64,000 bases of DNA from Melittangium boletus DSM 14713 (GTDB lineage: Bacteria; Myxococcota; Myxococcia; Myxococcales; Myxococcaceae), in assembly GCF_002305855.1 (NCBI RefSeq), contig NZ_CP022163.1, positions 8,375,765-8,439,764 on the forward strand, read 5' to 3'. The position numbers and the translations under genes are program-made. This document shows, piece after piece, positions 1 through 8,855 of this stretch. The notes beneath the pieces are model-generated. The model searched no databases, was not told the DNA's origin, and saw nothing but the letters and a program-made list of their open reading frames with translations. The number at the start of each line of letters is the position of its first letter. Position 1 is the first letter of the stretch.

Positions 1-716
1 GCCTTGAAGTAGGGCTCGGCGAGGCCGATCTTGCGCGAGAGCGCCGTGGACAGCGTGTACTTGTGCACGCGATCGCCCACGGGCGTCCGGGGGTTGTCAT
101 CCCGCGTGTCGAGAGACGGGTCGAGCTTGCTGGCGGTGGGGGCCTCGTAGTTGAAGCGCGCCACCCAGGTGGGCTTCGTGTCGTCCCGCTTCTGATTGAA
201 GATGGCCCACGCCAGTCCGAAGCGGGCGTTGCCGAAGCCCGCTCGATAGGCCTGGTAGGGCACGGGGAAGAGCGACGGGTTAGCCAGCGTTCCGTCGGGG
301 TTTGTGTTGGTTATTGGCGTCCCGTTGGGATTGCTGCCTCTAGACAGGGTGTCCGAGTTCGCGCCTTCGGCTGCGTCCCAATACTCGTTGCGGAAGAGCA
401 CGAAAGGCAGTCCGAACGAGAACTCCACGTCCTGGGAGATGCCCGCCGCCAGGTCGAAGTTCAGCCGTGTTTCGAACTGGGAGTAGGAGAGGGCACTGCC
501 CAACTCCTGCGGGGCTCGTCCCGTCTGATCCACAGGCGAGGACAACTCACGCAGGATGTGGGTGCGATGCTGGGTGTGCTCGATGCCCACGTCGATGAAC
601 AATCCGAAGGGATCATCATCCTCGAACGAAGACGCGACGCGGGTGAGGTCCGCCGCGGTGGCGACGAACGGCATCCCCAGCGACAGGGCGGCGGCAACGG
701 CGCGAAGCCTGGACAT
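1..716 (-). CDS. Exported outer-membrane-type protein, C-terminus beyond the window
   Basis: The reading frame starts at the ATG at 716 and runs off the left edge after 238 codons, so the gene is partial. The N-terminus (MSRLRAVAAALSLGMPFVATAA) is a clear Sec signal peptide. The mature part is rich in alternating aromatic and polar stretches (for example SYSQFETRLNFDLAAG and VEFSFGLPFVLF), as in beta-barrel outer-membrane proteins. I do not recognise a named family. The barrel assignment is inference from composition; a secreted non-barrel protein is possible. The gene lies downstream of the M23 peptidase gene on the same strand. Confidence 0.7.
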   Translation of the reverse strand, partial: MSRLRAVAAALSLGMPFVATAADLTRVASSFEDDDPFGLFIDVGIEHTQHRTHILRELSSPVDQTGRAPQELGSALSYSQFETRLNFDLAAGISQDVEFSFGLPFVLFRNEYWDAAEGANSDTLSRGSNPNGTPITNTNPDGTLANPSLFPVPYQAYRAGFGNARFGLAWAIFNQKRDDTKPTWVARFNYEAPTASKLDPSLDTRDDNPRTPVGDRVHKYTLSTALSRKIGLAEPYFK

Positions 717-788
717 CCGACCTCCGAAAACCACACCCCCGGGCCCGGGGCGGCGCGAGGACCTCTTGGGCCCACCCCACCGCCTAAC

Positions 789-817
789 CCCCGAGAAATG
801 TTGGGAAAATTTCGGGG
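789..817 (-). terminator. Possible weak hairpin terminator after the M23 peptidase gene
   Basis: CCCCGA (789-794) and TCGGGG (812-817) can pair, extended by two A-T pairs with one bulged base. It lies 44 bases past the stop of the minus-strand M23 gene. There is no U-tract, so termination is only a guess. Confidence 0.25.
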
Positions 818-860
818 ACGCTAGCCGCCACGCGCGGGGGTGTCAAGAAACGGAATCGGG

Positions 861-1958
861 TCAGTTGCCCGCGCCCGCCACCACCGTGGTGCCGAACAAC
901 GCGTCCTGTCGGCGCACCTCGGCCTCGAAGGTGGCGCGCTGGGCGGACGGCAACGAGCGCCGGTAGGTGCGGTGGCTCTCGTAGGGGTCCAGCACCCGGT
1001 CGTTCTGGGCCTCGAGCTGGTAGTGCAGGTGCGGCGCGAAGGAGCGGCCACTGTTGCCGCTGCGGCCCACCAGCGCTCCGGCGGCGATGCGGTCTCCCAC
1101 CTTGAGCGAGCGCGGCAACTCGTCCATGTGCAGGAAGAGGGCCCGGCGGTGCTTGCCGCCCACCTCCTCCAGCTCGATGCAATTGCCGTTGAAGCGGAAG
1201 CCCCAATTCTTGCGCTTCACGATTCCGGTGAAGGGCGCCTTGACGGGCGTGCCCACGGCGGTCTTGAAGTCCACGCCCTTGTGCTTGCGGCCATCGCGCA
1301 GCAGCGACGTCACCTGCTCGTAGTCGTCCAGGGGCGAGTGCTCCAAGCGCAGCTCCAGCTCCTCTCCACCGGGCTGGTAGTAGCGGGGGCTCTTCTCTCC
1401 CGAGGCCTGGAAGCGGTAGGCGCGGTGCGTCTGGCCCGTCTTTCCGCTGGCGAAGCGCACCGCGTGCACGAGGGGCTCCTCGTTGGGGCGCGTTTCATAG
1501 AGCACGTCCAGGGTATCTCCCCGGCGGAGGTCTCCCGGCACGTCCACCCACCACACGAGGGTGCGGGTCACCACCTGGGCGAGCGCGGGACCCACCGAGG
1601 CTCCGGCGGCGGCGACGAGCGCCGTCTCCAGCGGACCCTCGATGCGGACGGTGACATGAGACACACCCGAGGGCTCGGGCGTCGCGACGACCGTGGGGGC
1701 GGCGCTGCCCGGAGTGGGGGAGGGCGATGCGGGTGCCGGAGTCCCGGTCGAGGGCGGCGCGGCGGCGACGGCGTCCGTCGCACCTGGCGCCTCGGGGGCC
1801 TGGGCGGCGGCCGTGACCTCGGGCTGCTCGGAGACGGACCGGTTCTTCCACCACCACACGCCCCCGGCCACCAGGCCCAGGAACAACGAAATGACCAGCA
1901 CCGGCCCCAGGGGGCTTTTCTTCGGCGGAGGTCCGAGGGTGGGAAGAGGCGGCCGCAT
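861..1958 (-). CDS. Membrane-anchored M23 family peptidoglycan metallopeptidase
   Basis: Predicted zinc endopeptidase acting on peptidoglycan cross-bridges in the periplasm. The 365-residue protein has a short cytoplasmic Pro-rich tail, one transmembrane segment at about residues 17-36, and a Pro/Ala-rich linker to about residue 100. A middle domain resembles the OapA/LysM-like part of such enzymes. The C-terminal LytM/M23 domain shows the HxxxD zinc motif (HKGVD, near 232) and the HxH motif (HLH, near 309). Both metal-binding motifs are intact, so it should be active rather than a degenerate EnvC/NlpD-type activator. The ATG at 1958 is preceded by GGGAGC. It lies downstream of the NtrC-type regulator gene on the same strand, 74 bases away. 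Confidence 0.9.
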   Translation of the reverse strand: MRPPLPTLGPPPKKSPLGPVLVISLFLGLVAGGVWWWKNRSVSEQPEVTAAAQAPEAPGATDAVAAAPPSTGTPAPASPSPTPGSAAPTVVATPEPSGVSHVTVRIEGPLETALVAAAGASVGPALAQVVTRTLVWWVDVPGDLRRGDTLDVLYETRPNEEPLVHAVRFASGKTGQTHRAYRFQASGEKSPRYYQPGGEELELRLEHSPLDDYEQVTSLLRDGRKHKGVDFKTAVGTPVKAPFTGIVKRKNWGFRFNGNCIELEEVGGKHRRALFLHMDELPRSLKVGDRIAAGALVGRSGNSGRSFAPHLHYQLEAQNDRVLDPYESHRTYRRSLPSAQRATFEAEVRRQDALFGTTVVAGAGN

Positions 1959-2032
1959 TCAAGCTCCCAGAGAGGTGAGGGGGATGGCGCGGGGTCCGAA
2001 CCATTGGTTTCGCGGCGATATTTCGCCTGGGT

Positions 2033-3448
2033 TCAGTCCTCGGGTCCCTCGTCTCGCCCATCCTGTATCGCCATGTCGCGCAGGCCAAATTCCTTCATCT
2101 TCGTTTGAAGGGATTTCCGGCTGATTTGCAACAACTTGGCCGCCCGGGTGACGTTGCCACCCGTCTCGTCCAGGGCCTTGGAGATGAGATCCTTCTCGAG
2201 CTCGGCCGCCTTCATGCGGACGATGTCCTTGAGCCCACCCTCGCTCGTGGGGGCATCCGCGGGAGCGGCCGGGGCGGCGGGCGGCGGCGTGGTCGCCTGG
2301 CGCACGGGCTCGGGGAGATCCTTCGCGGTGATGGATGGGCCATCGGCCAGGAGCAGCACCCGCTCGATGAGGTTCTCCAGCTCACGGATGTTGCCGGGCC
2401 AGTTGTAGGCCTGGAGCAACGCCATGGCGTCGTCGGTGATGCCCTCGATCTTCTTGTTGAGCTTGCGGTTGTACTTCTCCACGAAGTGCGTCGCGAGCAT
2501 GTGGATGTCGCCGCGGCGCTCGCGCAGCGCCGGGAGCACCAGGGGCACCACCGCGAGCCGGTAGTAGAGATCCTTGCGGAAGCGCCCGACGTCGATCTCC
2601 GCCTGCAGGTCGCGGTTGGTGGCGGCGATGAGGCGCACGTCCACACGGGTCGTCTTGATGCCGCCCACGCGCTCGAACTCGCCTTCCTGGAGCGCGCGCA
2701 GCAGCTTCACCTGCATCTCGACGGGAATCTCCCCGATCTCATCGAGGAAGAGCGTGCCGCCGTCGGCCAGCTCGAAGCGCCCGGGCTTGGAGGTGACGGC
2801 GCCCGTGAAGGCCCCGCGCTCGTAGCCGAAGAGCTCGGACTCGAGGAGGTTGTGGGGGATGGCGGCGCAGTTGATCTTGATGAAGGGCTTGTCGCGGCGG
2901 CTGGAGGCGCCGTGCAGGGCCGAGGCGATGAGCTCCTTGCCGGTGCCGCTCTCACCGGTGATGAGGACGGTGGCCGGGGTGTCCGCCACCTTGTCGATGA
3001 TCTTGAAGACGTCCTGCAACTGGGGCGACTCGCCGATGATGGCGGCGCGGGCCTTGGCGTCGGCGCGCACCGAGCGCTGGGCGACGACGTGGGCCTTGGC
3101 GGCCTTGGCGATGGCGGCCGACAGCTCCGATTGATCGAACGGCTTGGTGACGTAGTCGAAGGCGCCGGCCTTGATGGCCTCGACGGCGGAGTCCACGGTG
3201 CCGTGCGCGGTGATGATGATGACGGGCACGTCCGGGTTGGCGGCGTTGACGGCCCGGAGGACCTCCATGCCGCCGGCCTTGGGCATGACCAGGTCGGTCA
3301 CCACGATGTCCGCGCCGTTCTTGTGGAACTCGGCGAGGCCCTGCTCCCCGTCGGCGGCCACGGTGACTTCGAAGCCGTCGCGGCGCAGCAGGGCGGCGAG
3401 CACCTTGCGGAGGTTCGCCTCGTCGTCGATGACCAGTACTTTCGCCAT
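2033..3448 (-). CDS. Sigma-54-dependent response regulator (NtrC/AtoC type)
   Basis: This 471-residue protein has the full three-domain layout. An N-terminal receiver (residues 1-120) carries acidic residues DDE and the phospho-acceptor Asp in VVTDLVMP. A central AAA+ sigma-54 activation domain has Walker A GESGTGKE and the GAFTGA loop that contacts sigma-54. A C-terminal Fis-type helix-turn-helix follows (about 425-465: GGNVTRAAKLLQISRKSLQ). It should remodel RNA polymerase-sigma54 at enhancer-dependent promoters when phosphorylated. No partner kinase gene is adjacent; such orphans are common in myxobacteria. An Ala/Pro linker of about 30 residues separates the AAA+ and DNA-binding parts. 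It is divergent from murJ, and the 207-base gap must hold both promoters. Confidence 0.95.
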   Translation of the reverse strand: MAKVLVIDDEANLRKVLAALLRRDGFEVTVAADGEQGLAEFHKNGADIVVTDLVMPKAGGMEVLRAVNAANPDVPVIIITAHGTVDSAVEAIKAGAFDYVTKPFDQSELSAAIAKAAKAHVVAQRSVRADAKARAAIIGESPQLQDVFKIIDKVADTPATVLITGESGTGKELIASALHGASSRRDKPFIKINCAAIPHNLLESELFGYERGAFTGAVTSKPGRFELADGGTLFLDEIGEIPVEMQVKLLRALQEGEFERVGGIKTTRVDVRLIAATNRDLQAEIDVGRFRKDLYYRLAVVPLVLPALRERRGDIHMLATHFVEKYNRKLNKKIEGITDDAMALLQAYNWPGNIRELENLIERVLLLADGPSITAKDLPEPVRQATTPPPAAPAAPADAPTSEGGLKDIVRMKAAELEKDLISKALDETGGNVTRAAKLLQISRKSLQTKMKEFGLRDMAIQDGRDEGPED

Positions 3449-3655
3449 GGGATGGGGGTGGCGCGTCAGGGCCAGACCGTGAGCGGTTCCAGGGGACGGC
3501 CGGGCGCGACATCGGTCGAGAGGTCGTTATCTGGGGCGCCGGCCATGGGAGCGCTGACCATCGCGGCCCGCTGGGGGGAGCGTCAAGGGAAACCCGGGGC
3601 GGATGGGACTTCGGGCTTCAAGGGCGTGAAGAGGCCGACATACAGTGCGGCCCTC

Positions 3656-5362
3656 TTGACTGTTCCCGCTCCCCGTCCCGACGCCCTTCCGACTCCCGCC
3701 CCCCCGCATCGCGTGCCCTCGGGCGCTTCCGTCAAGGGCGGCAGCGGCGCCCTGTTCGTCGCGGCGGGCATCCTCGCCTCGAAGCTGGTGGGGCTCGTGC
3801 GCGAGCGCGCCTTCGCGCACTACCTGGGCAACGGCGTGGCGGCGGCGGTGTTCAAGGCGGCGCTGCGCATCCCCAACTTCCTGCAGAACCTCTTTGGAGA
3901 GGGGGTGCTGTCCGGCTCCTTCATCCCGGTGTACGCGGGGCTCCTGGGCAAAGGAGACGAGAAGGAAGCGGACCGGGTGGCGGGGGCGGTGTTCGGCCTG
4001 CTCGCGCTGGCCACGGGGCTGATGGTGGCGCTGGGCATGCTCGCCACGCCCTTCTTCGTGGACACCATCGCCCCGGGCTTCGAGGGCGAGGCGCGGCGCA
4101 TGGCCATCCGCCTGGTGCGCATCCTCTTTCCGGGCACGGGCCTGCTGGTGATGTCCGCGTGGTGCCTGGGGGTGCTCAACAGCCACCGCAAGTTCTTCCT
4201 GTCCTACCTGGCGCCGGTGGTGTGGAACCTGGCCATCATCGCCACGCTGGTGGGCGCGGGCCTCCGGGGAATGGCCGAGGAGCCCCTGGCGGTGGTGGTC
4301 GCCTATGGCGTGGTGGCCGGCTGCGCGCTGCAATTCCTCGTGCAGGTGCCCTCGGTGCTGCGGGTGCTCGGCCATTTCCGGCCCCGGCTGTCCACGGCGA
4401 GCGAGTCCGTGCGCCAGGTCCTGCGCAGCTTCGGCGCGGTGGTGCTCGGCCGGGGCGTGGTGCAGATCAGCGCCTATGTGGACACGTCCTATGCGTCGCT
4501 CGTGGCCACCCGGGCCCTGTCCACGCTCACCTACGCACAGACGATCTACCTCATCCCGGTGAGCCTCTTCGGCATGGCGATCTCCGCGGCGGAGCTGCCG
4601 GAGATGTCGCGCGCGGCCGGGGCGGGGGAGGAGGTGGCCCACAAGCTGCGCACGCGCCTGGAGGCGGGAGCACGGCGCATCGCCTTCTTCGTGGTGCCCT
4701 CGTCGGCCGCGCTGCTCTTCATCGGAGACGTGGTGGCGGGTGCCCTCCTGCAGACGGGCCGCTTCACCGCCGCGGACACGCGCTACCTCTGGTACGTGCT
4801 GATGGGGGCCTCGGTGGGCCTGGTGGCCTCGGCGCTGGGCCGCCTGTACGCCTCGACCTTCTACGCCCTCAAGGACACGCGCACGCCCCTGCGCTTCGCG
4901 GCGCTGCGGGTGGTGCTCGACGCGACGCTGGCCTGGTTCCTGGCGCTCAAACTACCGGGCCTGCTGGGGCTCCCAGCCCACCTGGGCACGGCCTTCCTGC
5001 CCCTGTCGGGCGGGCTGATGGCCTGGTTCGAGTCCCAGATGCTGCGGCGCACGCTCGCCGGGAAGATAGGCGGGGTCCGGCTGCCCGAGGGCATGGGGAA
5101 GCTCTGGGTCGCGGCGGGCCTCGCGGGCCTCCTGGGCCTGGGTATCAAGATGGGGCTCACCCGGCTGCTGGGCCCCGCGCCCCAGGTGCTGGCGGAGTGG
5201 GGCGGCGGCATCCTCTCCCCGCCGGACCTCCACCCGGCGCTCGTCTTCCCGGCCGTGGTGCTGCCCTTCGGAGCCCTCTATTTCGCCCTCACGGCGGCCT
5301 GGGGTGTTCCCGAGGCGAAGTCCGTCCTCCAGAAGGTGTTCCGCCGCCTGCGGCCGCGCTAG
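3656..5362 (+). CDS. murJ: Lipid II flippase MurJ (MviN)
   Basis: Multi-pass inner-membrane protein of the MOP superfamily that flips lipid II for peptidoglycan synthesis. The family signature is visible near the N-terminus (GILASKLVGLVRERAFAHYL), followed by about 14 hydrophobic segments. The start is uncertain. The frame is open upstream, with an ATG at 3545, a GTG at 3626 (close to AAGGG) and the TTG at 3656 chosen here. The TTG gives 568 residues, close to the usual 510-560, and leaves a short Pro-rich cytoplasmic tail. The family assignment is firm; only the first 10-40 residues are in doubt. It is divergent from the sigma-54 regulator gene and is followed by the S1-domain gene on the same strand. 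Confidence 0.9.
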   Translation: MTVPAPRPDALPTPAPPHRVPSGASVKGGSGALFVAAGILASKLVGLVRERAFAHYLGNGVAAAVFKAALRIPNFLQNLFGEGVLSGSFIPVYAGLLGKGDEKEADRVAGAVFGLLALATGLMVALGMLATPFFVDTIAPGFEGEARRMAIRLVRILFPGTGLLVMSAWCLGVLNSHRKFFLSYLAPVVWNLAIIATLVGAGLRGMAEEPLAVVVAYGVVAGCALQFLVQVPSVLRVLGHFRPRLSTASESVRQVLRSFGAVVLGRGVVQISAYVDTSYASLVATRALSTLTYAQTIYLIPVSLFGMAISAAELPEMSRAAGAGEEVAHKLRTRLEAGARRIAFFVVPSSAALLFIGDVVAGALLQTGRFTAADTRYLWYVLMGASVGLVASALGRLYASTFYALKDTRTPLRFAALRVVLDATLAWFLALKLPGLLGLPAHLGTAFLPLSGGLMAWFESQMLRRTLAGKIGGVRLPEGMGKLWVAAGLAGLLGLGIKMGLTRLLGPAPQVLAEWGGGILSPPDLHPALVFPAVVLPFGALYFALTAAWGVPEAKSVLQKVFRRLRPR

Positions 5363-5410
5363 CCCCTGGCCCCCCGTCCCCTGGCCAGCCCGTGGAGTTC
5401 GTGGGCCACC

Positions 5411-5428
5411 CCCCTGTTTTCAGAGGGG
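5411..5428 (+). terminator. Small hairpin after murJ
   Basis: CCCCTG-TTTT-CAGAGGGG forms a short stem with one bulged A, 48 bases after the murJ stop. It could be a weak terminator or the start of a structured leader for the downstream S1 gene. A second short inverted repeat, GAAGACG/CGTCTTC, lies at 5481-5502. Confidence 0.3.
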
Positions 5429-5599
5429 ATGCCATGTGCGACAGGCCGCGTTATGGAGGGCGGATCGGAGGGTTCGCGTCGAAGACGACCAGATGCGTCT
5501 TCCGTCCAGACACGGCGCGTGTGTAGAGTGCGCCGCCTTTTTCCCCAAGCAGGGGGCATTGTCCCTCCTGCGCAGTTTTCGTTCAGGAAGGTCCCCGCG

Positions 5600-7594
5600 G
5601 TGAGCGACGAGAAGAAAGGTTCCATGGGTTCTGGTGGCGGCGATGGGGCCGGGGGTTTCGGCCCCAAGAAGCCCAAGGCCACCTTTGGCGACGTGATGCT
5701 CGGCATCCCTTCCGGCCGGAGCGGTGAGGACCGCGGTGGTGGCCGGGGCGGTGGTGGTGAGCGCCGGTCGGATCGCCCGCGTGAGGATCGCGCGGCCAAG
5801 CCCCAGGGCGCGGCCCAGGAAGGCGCTCCTCGTGACGAGCGCCGTCCGCGGGGTGAGCGCGGAGGAGGCCGTGGCGGCGGTGGTGGGGGTGAGCGCAAGC
5901 CCCAGGGGCCCCTGGTGGTGGTCAAGCGCGCCTCGGGCGCGGTGGAGACGCGCGGTCCGGTGACGCCCGAGGCCACGGCGTCCGCTCCGGCCGAGTCCGC
6001 TCCGGAGACCGAGGCGTCGGCCGCTCCGGTGGCGCCGGCGAAGCCCGCGGTGGTGCCCACGCCCTCGAGCGCCCTCTACGAGGAGGTTCCCGAGTCCCAG
6101 TCCTTCGCCGAGATGTTCGAGGCGCAGCAGAAGGACGGGGGGCACACGGGCCGACGCTCGGTGCGCATCGGTGAGAAGGTCACGGGCACCATCTTCCAGC
6201 TCGGCGCGGACACGGCCTTCGTGTCGCTGGCCAACGCCAAGAGCGAGGCGATGATCGAGCTGCGCGAGCTCAAGGACGACGAGGGCGTGCTGCGCTACGG
6301 CGTGGGCGACTCCATCGAGGCGCACGTCGTCGAGGCGGGCGCTCGGGGCATCGTGCTCAGCCGCGCGCTGGCCAAGGGCAGCGCCAACCTGTCGATGCTC
6401 GCCGAGGCCCGTGCCTCCGGCATGCCCGTGGAGGGCATGGTCCTGAGCGTGAACAAGGGCGGCGTGGAAGTGGCGATCGGCGACGTGCGCGCCTTCTGCC
6501 CCATCAGCCAGCTGGACATCCGCTTCGTGGAGAAGCCGGACCAGTTCATCGGCGAGAAGCTCACCTTCCGCGTCACCGAGGTGCGTGAGCGCAACGTGGT
6601 GCTCTCGCGCCGCTCGCTGCTCGAGGACGAGCAGAAGCAGCTCGCGGCCAAGACGCGCGAGACGCTCGAGGTGGGCAAGGTCGTCAAGGGCAAGATCTCG
6701 GGCGTGCGCGACTTCGGCGCCTTCGTGGACCTGGGCGGCGTGGAGGGCATGATCCCCGTCTCCGAGATGTCCTACATGCGCGTCGCCCACCCGAGCGACG
6801 TGGTGAAGCAGGGCGACGAGGTGGAGGTGGAGATCCTCCGCATGGAGCCGGGCCAGCCCAACTCCCCGGACAAGTCCAAGCAGAAGGAGCGCATCACGCT
6901 CTCCATGCGCGCCCGCCAGGAGGATCCCTTCAAGACGGCGCTCTCGGAGATCAAGGAAGGCGACCGGCTGCAGGGCAAGGTGGTCCGGTTGCAGCCCTTC
7001 GGCGCCTTCGTGGAGCTGCGCCCGGGCGTGGACGGCCTGGTGCACGTCTCCGCGCTGTCCGAGCGCCGCATCGCGCACCCGCGCGACGCCGTGAAGGAGG
7101 GCGAGGTCATCTGGGTGCAGGTGGAGAAGATCGACCCGAATGACAAGCGCATCGGCCTGCGCCGCATCTCCGAGGAGGAGGCCCAGCGCCCCGCCGAGGA
7201 GCGTCCGGCCGCCGAGGCCGCCGAGGCGAAGAAGCCGGCCGAGCCGCCCGCGCCGCGCCCCAAGGTGGGCCAGGTGGTGGTGGGCAAGGTGGATCGCATC
7301 GAGCCCTACGGCGTGTTCCTCGTGTTCCCGGGCGGCAAGGGGCTCATCCCCGCGTCCGAGACGGGCACCGAGCGCGGCACGGACCTGCGCAAGAAGTTCT
7401 CGCTCGGCCAGGAACTGAAGGTGGCCCTGGTGGACATCGATCCGTCCGGCAAGGTGCGCCTGTCTATCACCGCCGCCGAGCGCGCGGAGGAGCGCGCCGA
7501 GGTGGAGGCCTGGACGAAGTCCCAGAAGCCCGTGGGTGGAGGCAAGCAGGGCCTGGGCACCTTCGCCGACCTCTTCAAGAAGGCTGGCAAGTAA
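5600..7594 (+). CDS. S1 RNA-binding protein with five S1 domains (ribosomal protein S1-like)
   Basis: The 664-residue protein binds RNA through five consecutive S1 OB-fold domains, at about residues 188-258, 276-350, 357-440, 452-523 and 555-628 (for example GKISGVRDFGAFVDLGGVEG). A disordered N-terminus of about 150 residues, rich in Gly, Arg and Pro, precedes them, which is not typical of canonical RpsA. GTG at 5600 is chosen because AGGAAGG lies about 9 bases upstream; the frame is open further 5' without a good ribosome site. It could be the main S1 or a paralogue acting in RNA metabolism. A short motif TFGD near residue 30 resembles TFAD in the last 15 residues. Three initiator tRNA genes follow. 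Confidence 0.85.
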   Translation: MSDEKKGSMGSGGGDGAGGFGPKKPKATFGDVMLGIPSGRSGEDRGGGRGGGGERRSDRPREDRAAKPQGAAQEGAPRDERRPRGERGGGRGGGGGGERKPQGPLVVVKRASGAVETRGPVTPEATASAPAESAPETEASAAPVAPAKPAVVPTPSSALYEEVPESQSFAEMFEAQQKDGGHTGRRSVRIGEKVTGTIFQLGADTAFVSLANAKSEAMIELRELKDDEGVLRYGVGDSIEAHVVEAGARGIVLSRALAKGSANLSMLAEARASGMPVEGMVLSVNKGGVEVAIGDVRAFCPISQLDIRFVEKPDQFIGEKLTFRVTEVRERNVVLSRRSLLEDEQKQLAAKTRETLEVGKVVKGKISGVRDFGAFVDLGGVEGMIPVSEMSYMRVAHPSDVVKQGDEVEVEILRMEPGQPNSPDKSKQKERITLSMRARQEDPFKTALSEIKEGDRLQGKVVRLQPFGAFVELRPGVDGLVHVSALSERRIAHPRDAVKEGEVIWVQVEKIDPNDKRIGLRRISEEEAQRPAEERPAAEAAEAKKPAEPPAPRPKVGQVVVGKVDRIEPYGVFLVFPGGKGLIPASETGTERGTDLRKKFSLGQELKVALVDIDPSGKVRLSITAAERAEERAEVEAWTKSQKPVGGGKQGLGTFADLFKKAGK

Positions 7595-7610
7595 CCGCTG
7601 GCGTTTCTGC

Positions 7611-7646
7611 CCGGGAGCCACGGCGGATGATGCGCGTGGCTCCCGG
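7611..7646 (+). terminator. Hairpin terminator after the S1-domain gene
   Basis: A perfect 12-base-pair stem (CCGGGAGCCACG, 7611-7622, with CGTGGCTCCCGG, 7635-7646) begins 16 bases after the stop codon. The U-tract is poor (TGGTTG), so termination strength is uncertain. Confidence 0.6.
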
Positions 7647-7663
7647 TGGTTGAATCAAAAGAG

Positions 7664-7692
7664 TTGACGCTCCAGGGGGAGGGCGATACTAA
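7664..7692 (+). promoter_or_regulatory. Probable sigma-70 promoter of the tRNA cluster
   Basis: TTGACG at 7664-7669 matches a -35 element well. The -10 candidates are GATACT (7685-7690, 15-base spacer) or TACTAA (7687-7692, 17-base spacer). It sits just upstream of the first tRNA at 7706, the expected distance for a stable-RNA promoter with a short leader. Confidence 0.55.
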
Positions 7693-7705
7693 GCCCCCAC
7701 TTCGC

Positions 7706-7780
<75 letters not shown>

Positions 7781-7790
7781 TTCGAACGAG

Positions 7791-7828
7791 CCAGGGGCCC
7801 TGTTCAAAAAGAGTGACAGGGCCTCTGG
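7791..7828 (+). other. Hairpin in the spacer between tRNA copies 1 and 2
   Basis: A 13-base-pair stem with one G-U pair (arms 7791-7803 and 7816-7828, A-rich loop) fills half of the 81-base spacer. It could guide processing of a polycistronic tRNA precursor or terminate transcription partially. No U-tract follows. Confidence 0.45.
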
Positions 7829-7860
7829 TGTCTGACAAAGAGAAGCGCAGCAAAACGTGT

Positions 7861-7935
<75 letters not shown>

Positions 7936-7973
7936 TCTGAATGTGTGTCGTTCCTGTGTGTAGCAAACAATGT

Positions 7974-8048
<75 letters not shown>

Positions 8049-8061
8049 TTGAAAGGCAAAG

Positions 8062-8099
8062 CCCCGCTGACGCCGAGTCAGCGGGGTTTTTCTTTTTCC
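8062..8099 (+). terminator. Strong intrinsic terminator of the tRNA cluster
   Basis: A perfect 9-base-pair stem (CCCCGCTGA, 8062-8070, with TCAGCGGGG, 8078-8086) is followed at once by TTTTTCTTTTT. It is the most canonical terminator in the window and may also stop the opposing 2OG-oxygenase transcript. Confidence 0.92.
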
Positions 8100-8105
8100 A
8101 ACCCC

Positions 8106-8807
8106 TCATCCTCCGCGTGCGCGGTGATCCTCCAGGTACGCGGCGAAGCCGGCCTTGGACTGGATGCGGAACGCGGGCAGCCGTGCGAGGGCCTCGGGGG
8201 CGAAGGCGTATTGCTCGCACACGAGGCTCGCGCGCAGGGCGTTGTCTCCGCCTCCCGTGAAGGGGCGCACCTCGTGCGTCAGGTCTCCCCGGAAGTGCAC
8301 CAGCAGCCCTGGCCTCGGGTGCACCTCACCCACGGACAGCCGCTCACGGGAGAGCACCAGCGCGCCGCCCTTCGCGCCCTCGGGCACGCTCAGGTAGAGG
8401 ACGCTCACGTGCTCGGGCGTCGCACCGGGGACGCCACTGGGCTCTTGAAGGGTCGCATCGATGTGGCGGCCCACGCCGCGTCCCGCTTCCAACAGCAGCA
8501 AATTCACATAGAAGGCGTTGGGCGCGCGCCGCTCGGGTTTGGGGCCGAACAGCCTCTCCCTCCAGGGGAGGAGTCCCCGCCAACCCGTGGGCTCCAGCAC
8601 TCGCGCCAGATAGTCGCGGAGGAAGGGGAAGCGCTCCTCCAGCGTGGGGCGTCCCGCCTCCGTGAAGATGAGGGCGAAGCCCCGGCTGCTCTGGAAGGTG
8701 CCCATGAGCGGACTCCTCGCCACGAAGCGCGAGGAGAGCAGGGTGCCGCGCAGGGCTTCCAGCGCCGCCTCCGGCAAGGCATCGCGGTGGGTGACGTACT
8801 CGCTCAC
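8106..8807 (-). CDS. 2-oxoglutarate/Fe(II)-dependent oxygenase (prolyl-4-hydroxylase-like fold)
   Basis: Predicted non-haem iron dioxygenase of 233 residues. The iron-binding triad is visible as HxD in GRHIDATL and the distal His in LTHEVRPF. The Arg that binds 2-oxoglutarate follows in LRASLVCEQYAF. The substrate cannot be read from the sequence; proteins of this size include protein and small-molecule hydroxylases. The start is GTG at 8807, without a strong ribosome site. It is the last gene of a minus-strand run topoisomerase IB-Hpt-oxygenase, 48 bases after the Hpt gene, so co-transcription is likely. Confidence 0.8.
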   Translation of the reverse strand: MSEYVTHRDALPEAALEALRGTLLSSRFVARSPLMGTFQSSRGFALIFTEAGRPTLEERFPFLRDYLARVLEPTGWRGLLPWRERLFGPKPERRAPNAFYVNLLLLEAGRGVGRHIDATLQEPSGVPGATPEHVSVLYLSVPEGAKGGALVLSRERLSVGEVHPRPGLLVHFRGDLTHEVRPFTGGGDNALRASLVCEQYAFAPEALARLPAFRIQSKAGFAAYLEDHRARGG

Positions 8808-8855
8808 GCGCTGGATTCTATCCGGTTCCGGGTGCCGCCCTCCGGGCCGACGCCG

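Noticed and set aside
2105..3655. Extension of murJ far upstream across the regulator gene
   Set aside because: The open frame is antisense to the sigma-54 regulator; MurJ similarity starts only after about 3730.
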